Positions 59,858 through 64,000 of a DNA stretch of 64,000 nucleotides are shown piece after piece. The stretch is from Jacaranda mimosifolia (lineage: Eukaryota; Streptophyta; Magnoliopsida; Lamiales; Bignoniaceae): assembly GCA_018894105.1 (NCBI GenBank), contig CM032132.1:30865379-30929378 (forward strand), read 5' to 3'. Each line of letters opens with the position of its first letter. Position 1 is the first letter of the stretch. The notes beneath the pieces are model-generated. The model worked only from the letters and a program-made list of their open reading frames with translations. It did no database searches and was not told the DNA's origin. The translations under genes were made by a program, and so were the position numbers.

Positions 59858-60582
59858 CTAACCCTCATTGGGTTTCATTACTGGGATGTCCTCCGAGGGC
59901 TTTAACTGAGGTTGGGCTTTTTGGGAGTTGGCTTTGACCAAGATGGTGTAACACTGCCAAGCCTCCTTCATATTGCAAAGCATTTCACTTATTCCCGCTG
60001 GTGTAAGAAATTTGACCTTTATGTGATATGTTGACACGACCTCTTGGAAATCATTTAAATTCGGTCTGTCGATGATGGCATTGTAGGCGAAGGGGGAATC
60101 AACTACAAGGAAGTTGATTATTATGGTGCATCTCTTAGGAGCTTCGCCAAAAGAGGTGGTCAAATTGATAAATCCCATTGGAACGATTTCTGACCCCCCA
60201 AAACCAACCACGGGTGTTTTGATAGGATCAAACTTCAATTTCCCTAGCTGCATCCTATCAAGGGTAGATAAAAGATGTCATTCGTGGAGTTCCTATTGTC
60301 GATCAACACTTTGCGGACCACAAAGTTTGCGACTTCAATGAAAAACACCGAAGGGCAATCTAGGCTACCCCCTATGCCTTGACCTCCTAAGTACTTTAGG
60401 TCGAAATCTAAAAAGGAAATGGCTTCAGCACTAGTGAATAGCTGATAGACTGGTTTAGCATTCGCCCACCTATTAGATTCAAGGCGTCTTTGTACTTGTT
60501 TTCTCACCGACCTTAAATCTCCTCCAGATGGGCCTTCGGCTATCGTGTCAATTACTCCTTTCAAAGGGGGGGTGGTCCTCAC
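59858..60582 (-). pseudogene. Tat protease region
   Basis: Two overlapping-phase fragments. 60582-60244 includes FTSAEAISFLDFDLKYL, then VVRKVLIDNRNSTNDIFYLPL, where the protease active site usually reads VDGGSSADI, so the Gly residues are lost and the enzyme is presumably dead. 60253-59858 continues with LGKLKFDPIKTPVVGFGG and FLVVDSPFAYNAIIDRPNL, the well-conserved end of this domain. Confidence 0.8.
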
Positions 60583-60599
60583 CCATCTTCTGCTTCCCC

Positions 60600-61560
60600 T
60601 TATCTTCTCACATAGGGCTCAGAGACCCTTCTCTACGAGCAGTCTAATTGGATTGAGCCATGGCTTGTAAAGCTTTCTGATCCACAAACTTCTTGAGATG
60701 GCCCTGTCAGATGAGGCGCTCGATTTCATCCTAAAGATTGAAACAGTCTTCTATGCCATGCTCCTTTTGTCAGTAAAAATGACAATACTTCTTTAATTTC
60801 TTCATGGCCTCCATCTCTGTAAGTTTTTTGGGCCTCTTTAAAAGGTTATCATGTTGGATCACCAATAAGACCTCCTTATGGGGCATGTTCAAAGATGCAT
60901 AATCATGAAAGTGCTTGATAGGAGACTTGTGACCTTTTTACTAATGCTCGTCATCTTTCTTCTTTTCTCTCTTCTTGTCAAGCTCCCTTCCTCTAAATTT
61001 CATCTTGTTTATCTCCTCTTGGGTCATGTATCTCTTTACTAAATCAAGGAGCTCATCCATCATATAAAGGCATTCTCTTACCAATGCATTAGCACACTCC
61101 TTATGCCTCTATCCTAGAAACAACACATCAATCAGGAACTCAATGCAAAGGTTGTCGATCTTCAAGACCTCAGTATTAAACCTAGAGAAGAAGTCCCTTA
61201 AAGTTTCACCTCCATTTTGCTTCACAATGTGGAGGTAAGTATGTGGCAATTTAGCTTTCCTTCTACTAGCAAACTGATGTAAGAACTTATCACAAAATTG
61301 GTCGAAAGAATATATAGACGCTAGCTCAAGCTTAACAACTACTCCAACACTACTCCTTGAAAAGTGGTAACCAACATCTTTGCATAAATATGATTGATGT
61401 GACCATGCAATTGCATCATATGCTTGAACTGCAGAAGGTGGTCATTTGGGTCAGATGACCCATCGTATCGTGGCAAACCAATAAGAATCTTTGCATCAAG
61501 AGCTATCATTTCTTCAATGATCTCCTGCACAAAAGGTGATTCTCTTTTGCGTCGGATCCG
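60600..61560 (-). pseudogene. Tat gag
   Basis: From about 61560: RIRRKRESPFVQEIIEEMIA, then LPRYDGSSDPNDHLLQFKHMM and IYAKMLVTTFQG (61530-61339), the typical Tat gag N-terminus. Beyond this the frame breaks, but LRDFFSRFN-like and CxxH-like fragments appear towards 60700. The true start is missing, because LTR sequence adjoins directly at about 61560. Confidence 0.78.
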
Positions 61561-61858
61561 TGGTGTTGTGTCATTAATGCAGAGGTGATGAACGGTCAGT
61601 CCATTGAATGCAGATAGCCTAGCAATTGAGACGTAATTAATGTGGATGAGATAGGTGGCAAACCACCATTAGGCGCCTTTCACTCCCTGTCTGGGGGCCG
61701 AATCACGACCTTATAAAGTCAAGTCGGTCACCCTTGTCATGGAGATCGAAGTACTCGACCTAGGGGGTTGAGTTGGTCCCATATGCCAATAAAAGTTTTG
61801 GGCTCTGATATCTAGGGTCATTAAGTATATTAGGCTAATTTTAGGCTTACCTATATCA
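61560..61858 (-). repeat. Truncated Tat LTR (U3 part only), joined to gag
   Basis: On the minus strand it starts TGATATAGG after a purine tract, like the left LTR at 41842, and keeps similarity to it as far as ACCTCTGCATTAATGA (about 61570; left equivalent near 41490). The TATA box, R, U5, primer site and gag leader expected next are absent. Confidence 0.65.
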
Positions 61859-62003
61859 TGAGTCCCTCCATTTCTTAGTACGATCGTGATGAGGTCGAAG
61901 TTAGAAGTAGCAAAACGCGTATATTTATGTGAAGGTAACCGGCGGTTATATAATTATTAGCCGATGTCCTGTCAGTTTTAGCGGTTGGCATTCTTAGGTT
62001 GCC

Positions 62004-62011
62004 TATAAATA
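62004..62011 (+). promoter_or_regulatory. TATA box of the antisense gene, right copy
   Basis: TATAAATA in CCTATAAATAGTAG. The surrounding 150 bp, including CCGGCGGTTAT (left CCGGTGGTTAT) and TATTTATGTG, aligns with the left promoter. Confidence 0.75.
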
Positions 62012-62167
62012 GTAGTTTTTACCACTCATTTTTCACTTTTACCATAACACGTTGATGTGGGGCCGTGAAGATTTGTGGTTGAATTTTCTGCTTATTTTCA
62101 AGAAGAAATTTTTTCGTAAGTTTTCCTTTTCTGCGCTTTTAAAGTTTAGTAGCGATATTTGTTTGTC

Positions 62168-63729
62168 AATACGTCGACTTCTAGTTCTGATTTTGAAGCC
62201 ACTCACTCAGGGGATATCTCGAATAGTGGGACTGAGTCGAGTGATTCCTCTAGCAATAGGTCGAGTGCTCATGTCAAGCTTGAATTAGATTTAGGTAGGA
62301 AAGTGTTGGGGGTAGGTGAGGAGGTAGGATTGTCATCCCCTTTGGTTGATGAGGCGGGGCCGTCTGAACCCGTACTCAAGAAGGAGGAAGAGCCTTTAGT
62401 AGAGGCAGATGAGCCTCCAAGGTCGAGGGATAGATTATTTACGACAACCCATTATAATGACATCATGTCGTCAGTGTCATTGAATGACTTTGTGTCGATT
62501 AGGAGAAAATATCACATTCTGAATGAATTTGAGCCCGCCTGAGGGGTGCTGACCATTTTTAAGGATGCAATGAAATGTGGGCTTAAGTTTTCCCTAAGTG
62601 ACCCTATTGAGAGGTCTTCAAGTCTGCATTACCCTTCCTCCAGATCGGCTATCCAATCTGCTGAAATTCCCCGAGATCAGATTTGGGGACAAAGTGGGAG
62701 TGTCAAACACGACAACAATGATGGCCGCAGGAGCGACGTCAATGATTCTATTAGCTGTGTTGACGACTAGTCTCTTCGAGAAGGATCGGGTCGAGATGCA
62801 CAATCACGGCCAACCAACCACGCTGAAAGCTTTCGCTTATCATGCTAACATGGTAAGGATATTGTCGAAATTATTTTTGCATTATGCAAAGGTCTAAACA
62901 GCATAATCATGTTCATAATGCACTTTCAGGTGGGGTAATGGGGGTATAACTTCCATCGTCATTTCGAGTTGTGTGAGACCAATCGTCTGAAGCTAGTCGA
63001 GAGGTGCAAGCAAATGGAGAAAGAGCAAAATGACGTGCTGAAGACGAAAGTGGAATCATTGAAGTCGAGGTTAGCAGAATTAAAAAAATAGCTCAAAGAT
63101 AAAGATATTGAGCTGCTGGTTGTTGTCAAGGGGAAAAGCTAAGCTGAAGAAGAGTATTAATTCCATTCAATAAGCTTTGGAGTCCAATCGAGCTTATAGC
63201 TATGAGAGTACGATGAGGTATGCTCGATCAGAGTTTTTCAAGGTGCAGCCTAGGATCCTAAAGGAGCCGGTTCAGCAATTTATGCTTTCCTCAACTTTCA
63301 CTGACGCCAACGTAGCCTTCAGCATGGATGATGCGAAAGAGGCTTTCGATCGTGCCCTAAAGCAGCTAAAGTTCCTAGGGTACGAGTTTTGGGTTGAGGA
63401 CGAAGCCCATCTAAACGTGAATAAAAATGAGCATTTTGAAGATTTTGATGATAATGCCTTTGTTGAGGGGTCGCTGCCCCTTCTCATCCTTGGGAATTTT
63501 CCCTAGACATAAAGAACAACAATATCAATGTGGCAAATTTCTTCCCCCCTGGTGGTCGGATATTTCTAACTGAAGAGGAAGGCCGTCACAACCCGTTGCA
63601 GCTATGCAAGAGGTCGATGGGCCTCTGTTAAATATGGATCTAGATTCGACTGAAGAATTTCTTAAGGCAGTTAATGAGGTGGCTAATGAAGCCATTTCAC
63701 AGCAAGGAAAAGATGCCAGATCAAGCTAG
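62168..63729 (+). pseudogene. Antisense extra gene of a Tat element, right copy (Transposase_28-like)
   Basis: Collinear with the left copy: Ser-rich start (STSSSDFEATHS), acidic stretch to 62420, THYNDIMSSVSLNDFVSI and RRKYHILNEFEP, then a stop at 62540. FKDAMKCGLKFSLSDPIE continues. Relative to the left copy about 0.8 kb is missing at roughly 62650. After an intron (62853-62929) come HRHFELCETN, a coiled-coil heptad stretch with KVESLKSRLAEL, the SMDDAKEAFDRALKQLKFLGYEF domain (63320-63395) and a C-terminus ending ARSS, TAG at 63727-63729. Internal stops make it a pseudogene. The shared intron, promoter and C-terminus show that it was once a real gene. Confidence 0.68.
62853..62929 (+). other. 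Intron of the antisense gene, right copy
   Basis: 77 bp with donor ATG|GTAAGG and acceptor CACTTTCAG|GTGGGG, at the same codon position as the left intron. Confidence 0.75.
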
Positions 63730-64000
63730 GTGGACTTTTTTCTTATGGAGGTTTATGAACAACTTTATGGTTTGTAAATAATTTCCTCACTTATTAATGT
63801 ATCAGCTCATTTTGCATATTTGTTGGCTTACACCTTTAGTCAATTAGATCATACAACTTATATCATGCAACTAAAGGATCGACTTGATAATCAAATTAAA
63901 TCATCCAACTTACATTATGCGACTGCGGGGTCGACTTGATAATCAATTTAAATCATTCCACTTACATCATGCGATTGTGGGGTTAACTTGATAGTTGATA
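63730..64000. repeat. Spacer repeats after the right antisense gene
   Basis: ATGCGACTGCGGGGTCGACTTGATAATC-type units near 63866, 63918 and 63970, spaced about 52 bp. Matches the spacer at 56335-56607, so the end of another Tat pol is expected shortly beyond the window. Confidence 0.7.

Larger units (their letters stand above)
41066..61858 (-). mobile_element. Tat-lineage Ty3/gypsy element, split by a copia insertion
   Basis: Minus-oriented order, high to low coordinates: truncated LTR (61858 to about 61560), gag, protease, RT, RNase H, additional RNase H, integrase (pol stop 56608), spacer, antisense gene, polypurine tract, LTR (41842-41066). The additional RNase H and the pol end RPWNAINLRKFYV identify the Tat group (Ogre, Retand and Grande relatives). 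A copia element occupies 44856-56334; without it the Tat element is about 9.3 kb. Coding parts are badly broken and the 5' end is deleted, so it is dead. Confidence 0.8.

Noticed and set aside
61800..61814. Primer-binding-site-like AGATATCAGAGCCC (minus strand)
   Set aside because: Resembles TGGTATCAGAGCC, but the purine tract and LTR start at 61858 place it inside U3, and similarity to the other LTR continues on the gag side of it to about 61570.

Overview
This is nuclear DNA from a flowering plant, probably a eudicot. It is AT-rich, has spliceosomal introns, contains a plant-type cytochrome P450 of the CYP71 clan, and is dominated by plant retrotransposons and CACTA-type DNA transposons. 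I see no bacterial operons, CRISPR arrays, rRNA genes or convincing tRNA genes. I cannot name the species.

The only host gene I can support fully is a two-exon P450 on the minus strand (exon 1 8256-9164, exon 2 1526-2137, 506 residues). Its single intron has grown to about 6.1 kb because a decayed Ty1/copia element (2478-8047) sits inside it. A solo LTR of the same copia family lies at 34778-35436.

From 9.3 to 13.1 kb the sequence is intergenic, with two minisatellite fields; the clearest is a nine-copy 47-bp array at 12473-12912. From 13075 to 32797 there is a three-level nest. A long LTR (13075-14315 plus 31135-32797) is split by a 16.8-kb CACTA-type transposon (14316-31131, TSD TAA). That transposon is split in turn by a 10.3-kb Ty3/gypsy chromovirus (18814-29138, TSD ATATT) with matched 2.74-kb LTRs, a chromodomain integrase and a gag-pol frame broken by stops and a frameshift. 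Two related MITEs (32839-33189, 33430-33760) and a second CACTA-type element (36169-40730, TSD TTA) follow.

From 41066 to the window end lies a second nest. The host is a Tat-lineage Ty3/gypsy element in minus orientation: LTR 41066-41842, pol 56608 to about 61560, with both an ordinary and an additional RNase H. It carries a TATA-driven, intron-containing extra gene antisense to pol, in the position known for gene23 of Grande elements. A second diverged copy of that gene (62004-63729) and a truncated LTR fused directly to gag (about 61560-61858) imply a second Tat element in tandem continuing beyond the window. An 11.5-kb Ty1/copia element (44856-56334) has inserted between the left antisense gene and pol, and that copia element holds a 1.2-kb CACTA-like insertion (52544-53756).

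All coding sequences except the P450 carry lesions. The interest of the window lies in the nesting chronology, the antisense gene inside the Tat elements, the U3-gag fusion, and exon-like cargo within a CACTA element.
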